Shown here: in pieces, positions 1 through 10,665 of the stretch
How the letters are laid out: each line of letters begins with the position of its first letter
How positions within the stretch are numbered: position 1 is the stretch's first letter
Assembly: GCF_001908095.1 (NCBI RefSeq)
Contig: NZ_MKGR01000002.1
Span: 235,564-292,896 of the forward strand
Direction of reading: 5' to 3'
DNA length: 57,333 bases
DNA from: Xenorhabdus thuongxuanensis
Lineage (GTDB): Bacteria; Pseudomonadota; Gammaproteobacteria; Enterobacterales; Enterobacteriaceae
Notes under the pieces: model-generated
The model's input: the letters and a program-made list of their open reading frames with translations, nothing else
Databases searched by the model: none
Told to the model about the DNA's origin: nothing
Made by a program: the position numbers and the translations under genes

Positions 1-19
1 TTAGCTTGAACGAAGAGAA

Positions 20-93
20 AGCCGCGTCATTTAGGCGCAGTCGGTAACATGCCCTTATAGGGCTAGAGCAAACCACCCGCTATGCGGGTGGTT
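20..93. repeat. Three consecutive hairpins at window edge (possible IS200/IS605-type end or repeat element)
   Basis: Three stem-loops follow one another. The first pairs GCGTC (24-28) with GGCGC (34-38), including one G-U pair. The second pairs GCCC (51-54) with GGGC (60-63). The third is a perfect 10-bp stem, AACCACCCGC (71-80) with GCGGGTGGTT (84-93). The third could terminate sbcB on the minus strand, although only three T residues follow it there. The array resembles the structured 3' end of IS200/IS605-type elements (TnpB guide-RNA scaffold), but no transposase is visible because the window starts here. The hairpins are seen; the identity is a guess. Confidence 0.35.
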
Positions 94-124
94 CTGATTG
101 GACAGAGAACCTTATATAAAAACC

Positions 125-1555
125 TTATCCGGCTATTTGGATTGCATAATCAACCAATGCTTTTAACTGGCGGCACTTTTCTTCATCAGACTGATATTCA
201 ATAAAAAGCTCTTCAATAGCTGCAAGGTATTGGCTGATATTTTCCTGTGTTAATGTATCCTGCCGATGACGTAACCAACGTTGTTGTTCGTCATCATCCA
301 ATGTCGCTGGATAATTTCTCGCCCGATAGCGGAATAACAGTGGCTTAATGCGTGCATCCTGGAACGTTAAATCCAAGGCAGGCAAGTTCTGGGGAGATGT
401 TTCTCTGATAATTTCCATTGCAGTTTTATCTGCATCGCTGAAAAAATCGCTGTATAGTTTAGTATCGACATTATCCGATTCTGGAAACGCTTCTGGATGG
501 GAGAACAGTTCAACAACTTTCTCCCTGATTTGCGGATTATTACGCAAGATAGCCAGATTTTGTGCACATCGGTTGCGATCTAATCCTACTCGCTCTGCAT
601 CTTTTGGCCGCAAGGTATTTTCTGGCGCAATGATTGGGCATTTATTAATGTGTACGAGTTTAATTGGTATTGGGCTTTGATCTGGCTGTAATTCATCCCG
701 TCGGGTATACAAGCGCTCGCGTAATTCATTTACGCTGAGTTCTAACAGTGGAGCGATATCGCCAGCCAAATCGCACATGATAACTGCATTACGGTTACTC
801 GGATGCCACGCTAAGGGGGCGACAAGACTAATATTGCTGCGCAAAACCCCAAACATACCCGATACATGAACCAGAGGTTTCATTTGTGGAATATCAATTT
901 GATGGCTGACTTTCTGTTTATTTCTTAACTGGAAAAAGTAATCAAACAGTTTAGGTTGAGCTTTTTTCACCAGCTTTGCCATTGCGATAGTGGCATAAAC
1001 ATCCGACATGGCATCATGAGCATGAGTATGTTCAATTCCATTGGCTTTTGTCAGATGTTCTAATTTGAAGCTAGGTAATCCCTCCTCATTGTTTGGCCAG
1101 ACAATGCCTTCTGGACGCAATGCATAGCAGGCGCGTAATACATCGAGCAAATCCCAGCGGGAGTTGCCTTTTTGCCAGCTATAGGCGTAAGGATCGTAAA
1201 AGTTACGATAGAAGATATTACGGCTAACTTCGTCATCAAAACGAATGTTATTATACCCAAGAATACATGTATTGGGTTTGCTGAATGCTTCGTGGATTTG
1301 TCGGGAGAATTCGGCCTCATTAACGCCTTTTTTCAATGCCAACTGGGGGGTAATTCCTGTGATCATGACAGCTTCAGGATCGGGAAGATAATCATCAGAG
1401 GGAGCACAATACACCACTAAAGGTTCTTCAATGATATTGAAATCACTGTCAGTACGAATTCCTGCAAATTGTGCTGGGCGATCTAAGGCCGGATGTTTAC
1501 CAAAAGTTTCATAATCATGAAAGTAGAAACTTTGGTTTTCTTTATTGGTATTCAA
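125..1555 (-). CDS. sbcB: Exodeoxyribonuclease I
   Basis: Single-strand-specific 3'-5' DNA exonuclease (ExoI) acting in recombination, mismatch repair and DNA end processing. The 476-residue length is normal for the family. The DEDDh exonuclease signature is visible: HDYETFG near the N-terminus supplies the first Asp and Glu (D14, E16), and the HDAMSDVYATIAMAKL segment near residue 180 carries the later His/Asp residues. The C-terminal half matches the SH3-like and helical ExoI extensions. It is transcribed away from tmaR. The sbcB-tmaR pairing also exists loosely in E. coli, but their position beside rne does not. The identification is firm. Confidence 0.97.
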   Translation of the reverse strand: MNTNKENQSFYFHDYETFGKHPALDRPAQFAGIRTDSDFNIIEEPLVVYCAPSDDYLPDPEAVMITGITPQLALKKGVNEAEFSRQIHEAFSKPNTCILGYNNIRFDDEVSRNIFYRNFYDPYAYSWQKGNSRWDLLDVLRACYALRPEGIVWPNNEEGLPSFKLEHLTKANGIEHTHAHDAMSDVYATIAMAKLVKKAQPKLFDYFFQLRNKQKVSHQIDIPQMKPLVHVSGMFGVLRSNISLVAPLAWHPSNRNAVIMCDLAGDIAPLLELSVNELRERLYTRRDELQPDQSPIPIKLVHINKCPIIAPENTLRPKDAERVGLDRNRCAQNLAILRNNPQIREKVVELFSHPEAFPESDNVDTKLYSDFFSDADKTAMEIIRETSPQNLPALDLTFQDARIKPLLFRYRARNYPATLDDDEQQRWLRHRQDTLTQENISQYLAAIEELFIEYQSDEEKCRQLKALVDYAIQIAG

Positions 1556-1737
1556 GGTTGTGTATTCTCCGCTATCGCCAATTTAATTACTACTAATCAA
1601 TGAATTATTATTTCCATTGGTATCACATTTATCTAACTCTTCGCTAGGCTGTACACCAAAGGCGCTCATTCTCGATGGCATTAAATTACGTTGTCATACA
1701 TGGTAAACCATAACAAGATTTGAGCGAAGTAGTTCGT

Positions 1738-1848
1738 ATGGCTATCCAAACCCAAACTTACCGTGGCAATGGAGGTTATTGTTCACCAGATAGATGGGAA
1801 AAGAAATTTGATCAAGAAATGTATCTGAAAGGTAGTTTATATCAATAA
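1738..1848 (+). CDS. Tiny ORF upstream of tmaR, unrecognised (36 aa)
   Basis: An ATG-initiated 36-codon frame in the 384-bp gap between sbcB and tmaR. The product begins MAIQTQTYRGNGGYCSP and is rich in aromatic and polar residues. I recognise no family and see no convincing ribosome-binding site. It may be a gene remnant or chance. Nothing else recognisable occurs in 1556-1939 apart from presumed sbcB and tmaR promoters. Confidence 0.2.
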   Translation: MAIQTQTYRGNGGYCSPDRWEKKFDQEMYLKGSLYQ

Positions 1849-1939
1849 ATTGTTGAAACTGACTTGTCTATGCACCACTTGAAATTGTATTGTGTAGTTA
1901 GCATAAAAAATTATCGGTCTGATTAAAAAGGTGTAAAAA

Positions 1940-2260
1940 ATGGACAACACAAATAAACCAACATTCCAAAATGTATTGGAGTTTGTGCGTATATTTCGTC
2001 GCAAAAACAAATTACAGCGCGAAATTGTAGACAATGAGAAAAAGATCCGAGATAACCAAAAACGTGTACTTCTGCTTGATAATCTGAGTGACTACATAAA
2101 ACCAGGAATGTCGATTGAAGATATTCAAGGAATTATTGCCCATATGCGCAGTGATTATGAAGAGCGCGTTGATGAATATATCATCAAAAATGCCGAGCTA
2201 TCTAAAGAACGCCGTGAGTTATCCAAAAAACTTAAGGCAATGGATGGTGGAGTTAAGTAA
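1940..2260 (+). CDS. tmaR: Pole-localiser protein TmaR (YeeX/DUF496 family)
   Basis: Small coiled-coil protein of the DUF496 family. In E. coli TmaR forms polar clusters and sequesters enzyme I of the sugar phosphotransferase system. The 106-residue sequence is nearly all helix-forming and highly conserved with YeeX, for example [11 protein letters not shown] near residue 20, [17 protein letters not shown] in the middle and [20 protein letters not shown] at the end. It is a single-gene unit followed directly by a strong terminator at 2285-2312. The start was chosen for alignment with the family N-terminus. The identification is firm; the PTS role is known from E. coli only. Confidence 0.95.
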   Translation: MDNTNKPTFQNVLEFVRIFRRKNKLQREIVDNEKKIRDNQKRVLLLDNLSDYIKPGMSIEDIQGIIAHMRSDYEERVDEYIIKNAELSKERRELSKKLKAMDGGVK

Positions 2261-2284
2261 GTTTTAGTTGTCTGAAAAGGTATT

Positions 2285-2312
2285 AACCACGCCTAATGGC
2301 GTGGTTGTTTTT
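2285..2312 (+). terminator. Intrinsic terminator of tmaR
   Basis: Perfect inverted repeat AACCACGCC / GGCGTGGTT with a four-base loop, followed by G and a run of five T residues, 24 bp after the tmaR stop. Confidence 0.9.
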
Positions 2313-2320
2313 CTATATAC

Positions 2321-2353
2321 AAAAAAATGGCTCCCAGTTCAGGGGAGCCATTT
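2321..2353 (-). terminator. Intrinsic terminator of rne
   Basis: The stem AATGGCTCC / GGGAGCCATT is followed on the minus strand by seven T residues. It lies 22 bp beyond the rne stop codon and is back to back with the tmaR terminator. Confidence 0.9.
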
Positions 2354-2374
2354 AATTCAAATCACAGTATCCAA

Positions 2375-5300
2375 TTATTCAAATGGCTGTGGTTTAGACA
2401 TAGCAGAAGTTGCAATACTTGTTGCAGAATGCCCGCCTGCACCGCCTTTGCCTTTGAATGGATAAGCAGGGCGTTGCCATTCATTGATAATCACTGGCTT
2501 GGTCATCATATCTACTGGTGCTGGTGCCTTCGTCATTGGGGAATAAGCATGATGATTTTTTTCCACGATAATCGAAGACTCAACAATTTTTTTCTCTTCC
2601 GTTTTAACTTCCTCTGCCTTAAAACATGTTTCCGTTGCGACAGATGGCTGTTCTTCATGATGTTCCTGTTCAATAATCGACGTCATAACGATGGGAGCCA
2701 CTGTGTGACGCATTTTTTCAGAATCATGTGATATTAGAATATGTGATTCTTCATCCCCTAAAATTTCTGACCAATGTTTTTCATCATGATTGATGACAGC
2801 TTCCACGCTAGCTGGTTCCGAAACCTTAGTTTTTTCTATTTCCGGTTCTACAGGTATCACGATGGAAACGCTATCAACAGAATCTTTCGCATTATTATCA
2901 TGAGTGATGTTGTCTTGTAGTTCTGCCACGTTCAGTTCTGCTATTTCGACGTGAGGCACTGTCGTAGCTGGTGCTGATTCTGTGACTGATGGCATCAGAA
3001 TAACTTTTTCCTGCTGTACAGATATTGTTTTTTCTTCTACCGTTTCTCTAATTACATCAACAGAAACAGTGAGTTCAGGTTCATTAATGGTCACAGGAAT
3101 AACAGGATAACGAACCCACACTTTGCCCGATGCCAGTTCTGGCGATACGACAGCCATGTTCAACGGTACTGGCGATTGAGTCAGATTGCGTTCATCACGG
3201 TAGCGACGACGACGTTGACCGCTGACACGTAAGTGGCGTGGAGAACGGCGGGAACGACGAGGCATTATGTTTTCTTGCTGTTCATTGTTTTGTGAAATAA
3301 CAGTTTGTGAAACAGTGGGTTGTGATACAGAGTTTTGTGAATCTGCATTTTGTGGTATTTCAGGTTGGTTAGCTGCTGCTTCAACATGAGTATCAATAAC
3401 GGCTGGTACAGACGCTTTTGTCTCTTTATGAACGTTTTCTGATACAGGTTCAGACATCACAGCGGGTAAGGCCACAATGTTAGTTTCTTGTCTCAGTTCA
3501 TCGGTGATACGTACCTTTTGCTCAAGCTGGCGGCGTTGACGGCGAGGCATGACAGGCTGACGCTCTTCAATTTCTTCTTCGACAATGTCAGGTCGATTAA
3601 TTGTCTGCTGAGCCTTAGTTTCCAGTTGCTGCTGCCGTTTTTCTTCTTGACGACGACGTTGACGTTCAGCACGTTGTTCACGGCGTTGTTGTTGCTGTGC
3701 TTCACGAGCCTCGTTATCCAGCGCAGTGCTATCCTGAACATTATTTTTCTGTTGGATATTACGGCCTTTACGTTGTTCATCACGTTCACGGTTATTGCGT
3801 GTTTCACTTTCGCGACGCTGATTCTGACGGCGTGGATTACGACGTTCTGATGAGCGACGATTATCATTGCCAGACGATTTTTTGCCTCTTTCTTGGGTTT
3901 GCTTTTCTTCTTCACCACTGAACATCTTTTTCAGGGCACTCAAGAATCGACTGAGCAAACCTGGTTTTTCTGTCTGTTTCTGGTTATTGGTGACGACTTT
4001 TTTCTCTTTTGTTCTTATTTTTGTTGCTGCCGGTGCTGCTGCTTCTGTTGGCAGATCAAAAGTTGAAATGGCAGGTTGCTCTGGACGTTTGCGTTCATGC
4101 TGAGTATCGTCCTGAGCATTTGTCATTTCCGCTTCATGCAGTTGTGGAAGCAGATAGCTCAAAGCTGAAATTTCTTCGCCTTTACGTACACGTAAAACAG
4201 AGAAATGTGGAGTTTGCATTTGATCATTCGGAACAATGACAACTCCAACACCACCTTGACGATGTTCAATAGCGCTGACAGCCTGACGTTTTTCATTCAG
4301 TAAGTAGGAAGCGATCTGTACAGGAACAATGGCATGAACCTGATGTGTGTTTTCTTTCAGCGCTTCTTCTTCGATTAAACGCAGAATTGACAAGGACAGT
4401 GATTCGTTATCACGAATAGTTCCGGTGCCACTACAACGCGGGCAGACATGGTGGCTGGATTCACCCAGAGATGGACTTAAACGTTGACGCGACATCTCAA
4501 GTAAGCCAAAGCGGGAAATTCGGCCGATTTGAATGCGGGCACGATCTTGTCGCACAGCATCACGCAGCCGGTTTTCAACTTCGCGTTGATGACGCACTGG
4601 AGTCATGTCAATGAAATCGATAACAATAAGACCACCGAGGTCACGCAGACGCAACTGGCGTGCAATTTCATCAGCAGCTTCCAGGTTGGTATTAAATGCC
4701 GTTTCTTCAATATCACCACCACGAGTTGAGCGTGATGAGTTGATATCGATAGCCGTTAAAGCTTCAGTAGTATCAATGACTACAGAACCACCGGAAGGTA
4801 ACCGAACTTCACGCTGGAAGGCCGATTCGATTTGCGATTCTATTTGATAATGGCTGAACAAAGGAACTTCACCACTGTACAGTTTGATTTTACTGGCAAA
4901 ATCTGGGCGTCCCAGTGCAGTGATGTGTTGGCGTGCCAAATCAAGGATTTTTGGGTTGTCGATTAAAATTTCACCAATATCTGGACGCAGATAATCACGG
5001 AATGCACGCACTATAACATTGCTTTCCTGGTGGATTAGGAAGGGAGCGTGATGGCTGTCTGCGGCTTTTTTGATTGCTTCCCAATGTCTTAGACGGAAGT
5101 TCAAGTCGCCTTGCAAAGCTTCAGCAGATTTGCCTACACCTGCGGTACGAACAATAAGCCCCATGCCTTCTGGAACTTCCAGAGAGGAAAGCGCTTCTTT
5201 TAATTCGATGCGATCATCACCCTCAATGCGGCGAGAAATTCCGCCTGCCCTTGGGTTATTTGGCATTAGGACTAAATAGCTGCCAGCTAAACTAATAAAG

Positions 5301-5653
5301 GTTGTTAAAGCGGCTCCTTTGTTACCTCGTTCTTCTTTATCAACTTGAACGATGACTTCTTGGCCTTCTTTAAGGATATCCTTAATATTAGGGCGACCAT
5401 GAGAGTGATAATTACTTGGGAAATATTCGCGAGCAATTTCTTTTATGGGTAGGAAACCATGACGTTCCGCTCCGTAATCAACGAAAGCAGCTTCCAGGCT
5501 AGGTTCAATTCGAGTAATTTTACCTTTATATATATTTGCCTTTTTCTGCTCGTGTCCAGGGCTTTCAATATCCAAATCATAAAGACGCTGCCCATCAACA
5601 AGGGCAACACGCAACTCTTCCTGCTGGGTTGCGTTGATTAACATTCTTTTCAT
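2375..5653 (-). CDS. rne: Ribonuclease E
   Basis: Essential endoribonuclease that initiates mRNA decay, processes rRNA and tRNA precursors and scaffolds the RNA degradosome. At 1092 residues it is close to the E. coli length. The N-terminus carries the S1 RNA-binding domain (about 39-119). The catalytic DNase I-like region includes [11 protein letters not shown] near residue 300 and [16 protein letters not shown] near 345. The Zn-link CPRCSGTG follows near 404. The C-terminal half is a low-complexity Arg/Gln/Glu scaffold. It retains the RhlB/RNA-binding stretch [20 protein letters not shown] and the Gly-rich PNPase-binding tail around [15 protein letters not shown]. The long leader upstream suggests autoregulation as in E. 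coli. Confidence 0.98.
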   Translation of the reverse strand: MKRMLINATQQEELRVALVDGQRLYDLDIESPGHEQKKANIYKGKITRIEPSLEAAFVDYGAERHGFLPIKEIAREYFPSNYHSHGRPNIKDILKEGQEVIVQVDKEERGNKGAALTTFISLAGSYLVLMPNNPRAGGISRRIEGDDRIELKEALSSLEVPEGMGLIVRTAGVGKSAEALQGDLNFRLRHWEAIKKAADSHHAPFLIHQESNVIVRAFRDYLRPDIGEILIDNPKILDLARQHITALGRPDFASKIKLYSGEVPLFSHYQIESQIESAFQREVRLPSGGSVVIDTTEALTAIDINSSRSTRGGDIEETAFNTNLEAADEIARQLRLRDLGGLIVIDFIDMTPVRHQREVENRLRDAVRQDRARIQIGRISRFGLLEMSRQRLSPSLGESSHHVCPRCSGTGTIRDNESLSLSILRLIEEEALKENTHQVHAIVPVQIASYLLNEKRQAVSAIEHRQGGVGVVIVPNDQMQTPHFSVLRVRKGEEISALSYLLPQLHEAEMTNAQDDTQHERKRPEQPAISTFDLPTEAAAPAATKIRTKEKKVVTNNQKQTEKPGLLSRFLSALKKMFSGEEEKQTQERGKKSSGNDNRRSSERRNPRRQNQRRESETRNNRERDEQRKGRNIQQKNNVQDSTALDNEAREAQQQQRREQRAERQRRRQEEKRQQQLETKAQQTINRPDIVEEEIEERQPVMPRRQRRQLEQKVRITDELRQETNIVALPAVMSEPVSENVHKETKASVPAVIDTHVEAAANQPEIPQNADSQNSVSQPTVSQTVISQNNEQQENIMPRRSRRSPRHLRVSGQRRRRYRDERNLTQSPVPLNMAVVSPELASGKVWVRYPVIPVTINEPELTVSVDVIRETVEEKTISVQQEKVILMPSVTESAPATTVPHVEIAELNVAELQDNITHDNNAKDSVDSVSIVIPVEPEIEKTKVSEPASVEAVINHDEKHWSEILGDEESHILISHDSEKMRHTVAPIVMTSIIEQEHHEEQPSVATETCFKAEEVKTEEKKIVESSIIVEKNHHAYSPMTKAPAPVDMMTKPVIINEWQRPAYPFKGKGGAGGHSATSIATSAMSKPQPFE

Positions 5654-6000
5654 TCTAACTTACTCATTATTTTTACATTAATATAGAGCTGCGAGTAAAA
5701 AAGAGGTGAGCTACTAGTTACCGATGGCCTCGTGTCTTTTACAAAACCGCCAGCCTCACGGCTATCGTTTGTATAGAGGCGCCTATTTGTCGGCGAGTCT
5801 GAATTTCATTTGAACACAGTGCTCTTTATTGGGATGCTGTAATAAATAGGTACAGATTTTGCCCAATCCAGTAAGCTGCCACCCGCAGCCCATAAATTAT
5901 TTGATAGAACATTACGTCTTATGCCATTGCTGCGTTTTTGCTCGATCAAACAGATAACAAACAATTTCAATCTTGCCATTCATAGTTTAGTAAACCGTGG
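5654..6000 (-). promoter_or_regulatory. Long 5' leader region of rne (probable autoregulatory UTR)
   Basis: The rne-rluC intergenic gap is 554 bp and contains no ORF of substance. In E. coli the rne mRNA has a leader of about 360 nt whose hairpins let RNase E control its own message. On the minus strand this gap holds several short self-complementary stretches, such as GGCTGCGGGTGGCAGC near 5890. Leader function is inferred from position and family precedent. The exact boundary is not determined. Confidence 0.5.
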
Positions 6001-6207
6001 CCAGAAAGCATTATTCCATTGCTATTGGGGTGATAGCAAGGTGACTTTATCGCTTTACGGTCTTTTTATTAGGAAATAGTGATAAGTTGTTAATATTTAG
6101 TCTTTATCCTAAGTCACTTGAAACAATAAAATAGGAAAAATGGATATTATTTAGACATAGTTAAAAATGAGTGGCGCTCTGTTGGTTGGATTATTAGAAT
6201 CTTGCCC

Positions 6208-7164
6208 ATGAAAACAGATAATCAAGTTGTACAGTTTGTCACGATTGATGACGAATATGCCGGTCAGCGAATTGATAACTTTTTACTGACACGTTTAAAA
6301 GGTGTACCTAAGAGCCTGATCTATCGGATCTTGCGTAAAGGTGAAGTTCGAGTTAATAAAGGAAGAATCAAACCTGAATATAAATTGACAGCAGGTGATG
6401 TCATCAGGATCCCGCCGATTAGAGTTGCAGAAAAACAAGAAACACCTGTCTCTGTCAAGCTGGATAAGGTTGCGGCTCTGGCGGAGTGTATCTTGTATGA
6501 AGATGACCATATTTTAGTCATAAACAAACCTTCAGGAACCGCAGTTCATGGGGGCAGTGGTCTGAGTTTTGGTGTGATAGAGGGATTACGGGCTTTGCGT
6601 CCTGAAGCACGCTTTCTTGAACTGGTACATCGGCTTGACCGCGATACATCGGGTATTTTGTTGATTGCGAAAAAGCGTTCTGCATTGCGAGCATTGCATG
6701 AACAATTACGCTTGAAACAGATGCAAAAAGACTATTTGGCGCTAGTGCGTGGGCAATGGCAATCCCATTGTAAAGTAGTAGAAGCACCTTTGTTGAAAAA
6801 CATCCTGCAAAGTGGGGAAAGGGTGGTTAAAGTCAATAAAGAAGGCAAACCGTCTGAAACACGTTTTAAAGTTGAAGAACGATATGCGTTTGCGACATTG
6901 GTGCGAGCAAGCCCAGTGACGGGGAGAACTCACCAGATCCGCGTGCACACTTTACATGCCGGTCATCCCATTGCGTTCGATGATCGTTATGGTGACAGAA
7001 CATTTGATGCCCAGCTTGCAGAAACAGGTCTTAACCGATTGTTCTTGCATGCCAGCTCATTAAAGTTTACCCATCCATCCACGGGGGAAACGCTTCGTTT
7101 CGAAGCCCCAATGGATGATAGTTTGCGAAAATGTTTAAGAATATTGCGGAATAATAATCATTGA
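6208..7164 (+). CDS. rluC: 23S rRNA pseudouridine synthase RluC (955/2504/2580)
   Basis: RluA-family pseudouridine synthase that modifies 23S rRNA at positions 955, 2504 and 2580. An N-terminal S4 RNA-binding domain (about residues 15-75, containing [20 protein letters not shown]) precedes the catalytic domain. The motif [12 protein letters not shown] supplies the catalytic Asp at residue 144, the same number as in E. coli. I chose the ATG at 6208 rather than the upstream TTG at 6202 because it matches the family N-terminus (MKT). It is divergent from rne as in E. coli, and its 3' end overlaps the convergent maf gene by seven bases. Confidence 0.97.
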   Translation: MKTDNQVVQFVTIDDEYAGQRIDNFLLTRLKGVPKSLIYRILRKGEVRVNKGRIKPEYKLTAGDVIRIPPIRVAEKQETPVSVKLDKVAALAECILYEDDHILVINKPSGTAVHGGSGLSFGVIEGLRALRPEARFLELVHRLDRDTSGILLIAKKRSALRALHEQLRLKQMQKDYLALVRGQWQSHCKVVEAPLLKNILQSGERVVKVNKEGKPSETRFKVEERYAFATLVRASPVTGRTHQIRVHTLHAGHPIAFDDRYGDRTFDAQLAETGLNRLFLHASSLKFTHPSTGETLRFEAPMDDSLRKCLRILRNNNH

Positions 7165-7763
7165 GAGCATTCCGTCAGTGGATTTATCCCCTGACGGATA
7201 AGCATCTCTGTTAAAGTTATTAATGGTAAGCCGATAAGTGTGTTTGGATCTTTGCCGTCAAGTTTTTCGAATAATGTAATTCCTAAGCCTTCACTTTTAA
7301 AACTACCAGCGCAATTGAAGGGTTTTTCTTTGTTCAGATAATAAATAATTTCTGTTTCTGTCAGATCTCTGAAATAGACCTGAAATAGCTCACAACGAGT
7401 ATCAACTACCCCTGTTTTGCTATTGAATAAGGTAATGCCAGTATAAAAAGTGACACATTTTCCACTGGCTTTTTTCAATTGTAAGAAAGCATTATCAAAA
7501 TTATGGGATTTGCCGGTAATCTTGTCATCTAAAACACAAACTTGATCTGACGCTATAATTAGATGGCTAGAATATTCCTGCTGTAATGCGCAGGCTTTTG
7601 CTTGTGATAGCCGCATTACCAATTGTTTTGGACTTTCGTTTTCCAGTGGGCTTTCATCAATATTGGAAGAAGCACAGGTAAAAGGTAATCCCAACTTTTC
7701 TAGTAATAGGCGGCGATATTCGGAAGTTGACGATAAAACAATCGGAAGCATCTTTTTTTCCAT
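7158..7763 (-). CDS. yceF: Maf-like nucleotide pyrophosphatase YceF (7-methyl-GTP pyrophosphatase)
   Basis: Maf/HAM1-type house-cleaning enzyme. The E. coli orthologue YceF hydrolyses 7-methyl-GTP to the monophosphate. Family features are the N-terminal [17 protein letters not shown], the central [17 protein letters not shown] with its catalytic Asp, and [18 protein letters not shown] followed by [10 protein letters not shown]. The 201-residue frame has two candidate starts; the inner ATG at 7751 aligns better with E. coli and may be the true one. Located between rluC and yceD as in E. coli. A hairpin at about 7171-7197 lies inside its 3' coding end. Confidence 0.93.
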   Translation of the reverse strand: MEKKMLPIVLSSTSEYRRLLLEKLGLPFTCASSNIDESPLENESPKQLVMRLSQAKACALQQEYSSHLIIASDQVCVLDDKITGKSHNFDNAFLQLKKASGKCVTFYTGITLFNSKTGVVDTRCELFQVYFRDLTETEIIYYLNKEKPFNCAGSFKSEGLGITLFEKLDGKDPNTLIGLPLITLTEMLIRQGINPLTECSQ

Positions 7764-7896
7764 AAAATACGTAGAGAAATATTCGTAGGCATTTTAAACT
7801 ATACGCCGCTTAATAAGCGAATATTTGACGGAAAGGTGCAGATGTGTGGCCTTTTTCTTTGACTATGTCTCATTACAAAGATAATATGCGCGCCTT

Positions 7897-8421
7897 ATGC
7901 AAAAGGTAAAATTACCCCTGACCATCGATGCACTTCGAGCAGCCCAGAAAAGATTGGATTACCATGGTAGTCATTCTGCTGGGCAAGTTTCTCGTCTTGC
8001 AGAATCCGTGGTCAGTGTGGATGGTGATGTAGATAGCTCATTATCATTTGAAATTGATAATCAGCGTCTGGCAGTTGTAAAAGGGCATTCCGAAGTGGAT
8101 GTTACGCTTGCCTGTCAGCGTTGTGGCAGTAATTTCAGTCATCATGTTCACATAACGTATTGTTTTAGCCCGGTCGTCAATGATGAGCAGGCTGAGGCAT
8201 TACCGGAAGAGTATGAGCCAATAAACGTTAACGAATTTGGCGAAATAGATTTGCTGGCAATGATTGAAGATGAAATAATTCTATCTCTGCCGGTGGTTCC
8301 GGTACATGATTCTGAACACTGTGAAGTGTCCGACGCGGACATGGTGTTTGGTACACTGCCTCCTGAAGCAGAAAAACCAAACCCGTTTGCCGTATTAGCC
8401 AGTTTAAAGAAAAGTACTTAA
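7897..8421 (+). CDS. yceD: YceD, DUF177 protein upstream of rpmF
   Basis: 174-residue DUF177-family protein. In bacteria and plants this family is linked to 23S rRNA/ribosome assembly and is almost always cotranscribed with rpmF. The sequence shows the diagnostic Cys pair in [10 protein letters not shown] and the acidic stretch [20 protein letters not shown] ending near HDSEHC. It heads the fatty-acid cluster with only 12 bp to rpmF. The precise molecular role is not settled. Confidence 0.94.
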   Translation: MQKVKLPLTIDALRAAQKRLDYHGSHSAGQVSRLAESVVSVDGDVDSSLSFEIDNQRLAVVKGHSEVDVTLACQRCGSNFSHHVHITYCFSPVVNDEQAEALPEEYEPINVNEFGEIDLLAMIEDEIILSLPVVPVHDSEHCEVSDADMVFGTLPPEAEKPNPFAVLASLKKST

Positions 8422-8433
8422 GGAGTAAGGTCA

Positions 8434-8604
8434 ATGGCCGTACAACAGAATAAACCAACTCGTTCCAAGCGTGGTATGCGTCGTTCTCATGACGCACTGA
8501 CTGCAACACTTGTCTCTGTAGACAAAACTTCTGGTGAAACTCACCTGCGTCATCACGTGACTGCTGATGGCTACTACCGTGGCCGCAAGGTAATCAACAA
8601 GTAA
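8434..8604 (+). CDS. rpmF: 50S ribosomal protein L32
   Basis: 56-residue basic ribosomal protein of the large subunit. The start [20 protein letters not shown] and the end [11 protein letters not shown] are typical of enterobacterial L32 (57 residues in E. coli). A strong AAGGAG Shine-Dalgarno sequence begins at the yceD stop codon. It sits between yceD and plsX, coupling ribosome and membrane-lipid genes in one operon. Confidence 0.97.
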   Translation: MAVQQNKPTRSKRGMRRSHDALTATLVSVDKTSGETHLRHHVTADGYYRGRKVINK

Positions 8605-8633
8605 TTTCAGCTAACCATTAGCAAGTTGATATC

Positions 8634-9686
8634 TTGGCTAATCTAACCTTAGCGTTAGATGCTATGGGTGGGGACTTTGGTCCTTGCGTTACAGTGCCTG
8701 CTGCATTGCAGGCACTGGCATCTAATCCACAACTGAAGCTATTGTTGGTCGGCAATCCCGAAACCATCTCTCCTTTGCTTGCAAATCAAAATGCCGAGCT
8801 GCTTAGCCGTTTACAAATTGTCCCGGCGGAACATATCGTTTCCAACGATGCAAGGCCATCTCAGGCCATCCGTTCCAGTCACGGTACTTCAATGCGTATA
8901 GCACTAGACTTAGTTAAATCAGGTAAAGCACGGGCTTGTGTTAGTGCGGGAAATACAGGTGCTTTGATGGGATTGGCTAAATTGATGCTGAAATCCATTG
9001 AAGGAATTGAACGGCCTGCATTGATGACAGTGATACCTAATCTAAAACAACAGAAGACAGTTGTATTAGATTTAGGCGCTAATATTAATTGTAATAGTAG
9101 CATGTTAGTTCAGTTTGCGATTATGGGCGCCGTAATGGCAGAGTATGTTGCTGGTGTGGATAACCCACGTGTTGCGTTACTCAATATCGGGGAAGAGGAA
9201 TCCAAAGGGCTGGATAATATCCGCGAAGCCGCTATAACCTTGCGTAGTATCCCAACGATTAATTACATCGGGTATGTGGAAGGAAATGAGTTACTGACGG
9301 GAAAAACGGATGTGCTCGTATGTGACGGCTTCGCAGGTAATGTTACGCTGAAGACGATGGAAGGTGCGATCAGAGTGATCCTATCTCTGGTAAAGTCACC
9401 TGATGGTCAGCAGAAAAAATCATCTTGGTTGATGAAACTGTTCAAGATGAAGATAGTTAAAAAATGGTTACTAAGGCAGATAACTAAACGATTTGGCCAT
9501 CTAAACCCTGACCAGTATAACGGAGCAACGTTATTAGGATTGCGTGGCATCGTCATAAAAAGTCACGGTGCTGCCAATGAACATGCTTTCAAAGCTGCTA
9601 TTGATCAAGCCATTCAAGCTATAGAAAAGCAGGTTCCAGATAGAATTGCTGCCCGGCTGGATGCAGTATTACCCAAGAGTGAATAA
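8634..9686 (+). CDS. plsX: Phosphate acyltransferase PlsX
   Basis: Converts acyl-ACP to acyl-phosphate, the donor for glycerol-3-phosphate acylation by PlsY in phospholipid synthesis. It is a peripheral membrane enzyme. The 350-residue frame begins with a TTG codon, chosen because the protein then starts [17 protein letters not shown], aligned with the family. Also visible are [16 protein letters not shown] and [15 protein letters not shown]. It lies 29 bp after rpmF and directly before fabH. The C-terminal [16 protein letters not shown] segment is basic and may contact membrane. Confidence 0.96.
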   Translation: MANLTLALDAMGGDFGPCVTVPAALQALASNPQLKLLLVGNPETISPLLANQNAELLSRLQIVPAEHIVSNDARPSQAIRSSHGTSMRIALDLVKSGKARACVSAGNTGALMGLAKLMLKSIEGIERPALMTVIPNLKQQKTVVLDLGANINCNSSMLVQFAIMGAVMAEYVAGVDNPRVALLNIGEEESKGLDNIREAAITLRSIPTINYIGYVEGNELLTGKTDVLVCDGFAGNVTLKTMEGAIRVILSLVKSPDGQQKKSSWLMKLFKMKIVKKWLLRQITKRFGHLNPDQYNGATLLGLRGIVIKSHGAANEHAFKAAIDQAIQAIEKQVPDRIAARLDAVLPKSE

Positions 9687-9693
9687 ACATAAA

Positions 9694-10647
9694 ATGTATA
9701 CAAAGATCTTAGGTACGGGCAGTTATTTGCCTGCGCAGGTGCGTACTAACGCAGATTTAGAAAAAATGGTAGATACGTCTGACGAGTGGATTGTCACTCG
9801 GACGGGCATTCGTGAGCGCCGTATTGCGGCTGAAGATGAAAATGTTGCAATTTTGGGTTTCAAGGCTGCTGAAAAAGCCATTGAAATGGCAGGCATCGAT
9901 AAAGCACAAATTGACTTAATCGTTGTTGCCACAACCAGCTCAACCCATGCTTTTCCAAGTGCAGCTTGTCAAATTCAGCAATTGTTGGGTATTCAAGGCA
10001 TTGCGGCTTTTGACGTTGCGGCAGCATGTGCCGGCTTCACTTACGCATTAAGCGTTGTAGATAAATTTATTAAAACGGGTGCGGCTAAACATGCACTGGT
10101 GATCGGTTCTGACATTATTTCAAGAGTTGTAGATCCTAAAGATCGCAGTACAGTTATTCTTTTCGGCGACGCAGCAGGAGCGATGGTAGTCGGGGTTTCA
10201 GAGGAACCTGGCATCTTATCCACTCATCTTCATGCTGATGGTCGTTATGGGGAATTGCTATCATTGCCTCATCAAAGCCGAGTGAAGTGCGATACACCAG
10301 AATACGTGACGATGGCTGGCAATGAAGTCTTTAAAGTTGCCGTTCGTGAATTAGCGAATATTGTTGATGAAACATTAGAAGCCAACAATGTGCCTCACTC
10401 TGAGCTTGATTGGCTAGTACCTCATCAGGCGAATTTGCGTATCATTGCGGCAACGGCCAAGAAATTAGATATGACAATGGATAAGGTGGTTGTGACTTTG
10501 GATCGTCATGGCAACACCTCGGCAGCATCTGTTCCGACAGCATTTGATGAAGCGGTACGTGATGGAAGAATCCAACGCGGCCAACTTATTTTACTTGAAG
10601 CATTTGGCGGTGGCTTTACCTGGGGCTCAGCGCTGGTACGTTTTTAA
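9694..10647 (+). CDS. fabH: 3-oxoacyl-ACP synthase III (KASIII)
   Basis: Condenses acetyl-CoA with malonyl-ACP to start fatty-acid synthesis. I chose the ATG at 9694, eight bases after the plsX stop. This gives 317 residues, exactly the E. coli length; an upstream in-frame ATG would add 16 unrelated residues inside plsX. The catalytic triad is visible as Cys in [11 protein letters not shown], His in VPHQANLRI and Asn in [11 protein letters not shown]. It is part of the plsX-fabHDG-acpP-fabF cluster. Confidence 0.97.
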   Translation: MYTKILGTGSYLPAQVRTNADLEKMVDTSDEWIVTRTGIRERRIAAEDENVAILGFKAAEKAIEMAGIDKAQIDLIVVATTSSTHAFPSAACQIQQLLGIQGIAAFDVAAACAGFTYALSVVDKFIKTGAAKHALVIGSDIISRVVDPKDRSTVILFGDAAGAMVVGVSEEPGILSTHLHADGRYGELLSLPHQSRVKCDTPEYVTMAGNEVFKVAVRELANIVDETLEANNVPHSELDWLVPHQANLRIIAATAKKLDMTMDKVVVTLDRHGNTSAASVPTAFDEAVRDGRIQRGQLILLEAFGGGFTWGSALVRF

Positions 10648-10665
10648 TTTAACAGGAAAATAAAC

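Noticed and set aside
2327-4239. Several plus-strand frames opposite rne
   Set aside because: They lie entirely inside rne, have biased composition from the Arg/Gln/Glu-rich C-terminal domain and match no family.
9646-9693. Upstream ATG start for fabH
   Set aside because: Would sit inside plsX and extend the protein beyond the family length of 317.
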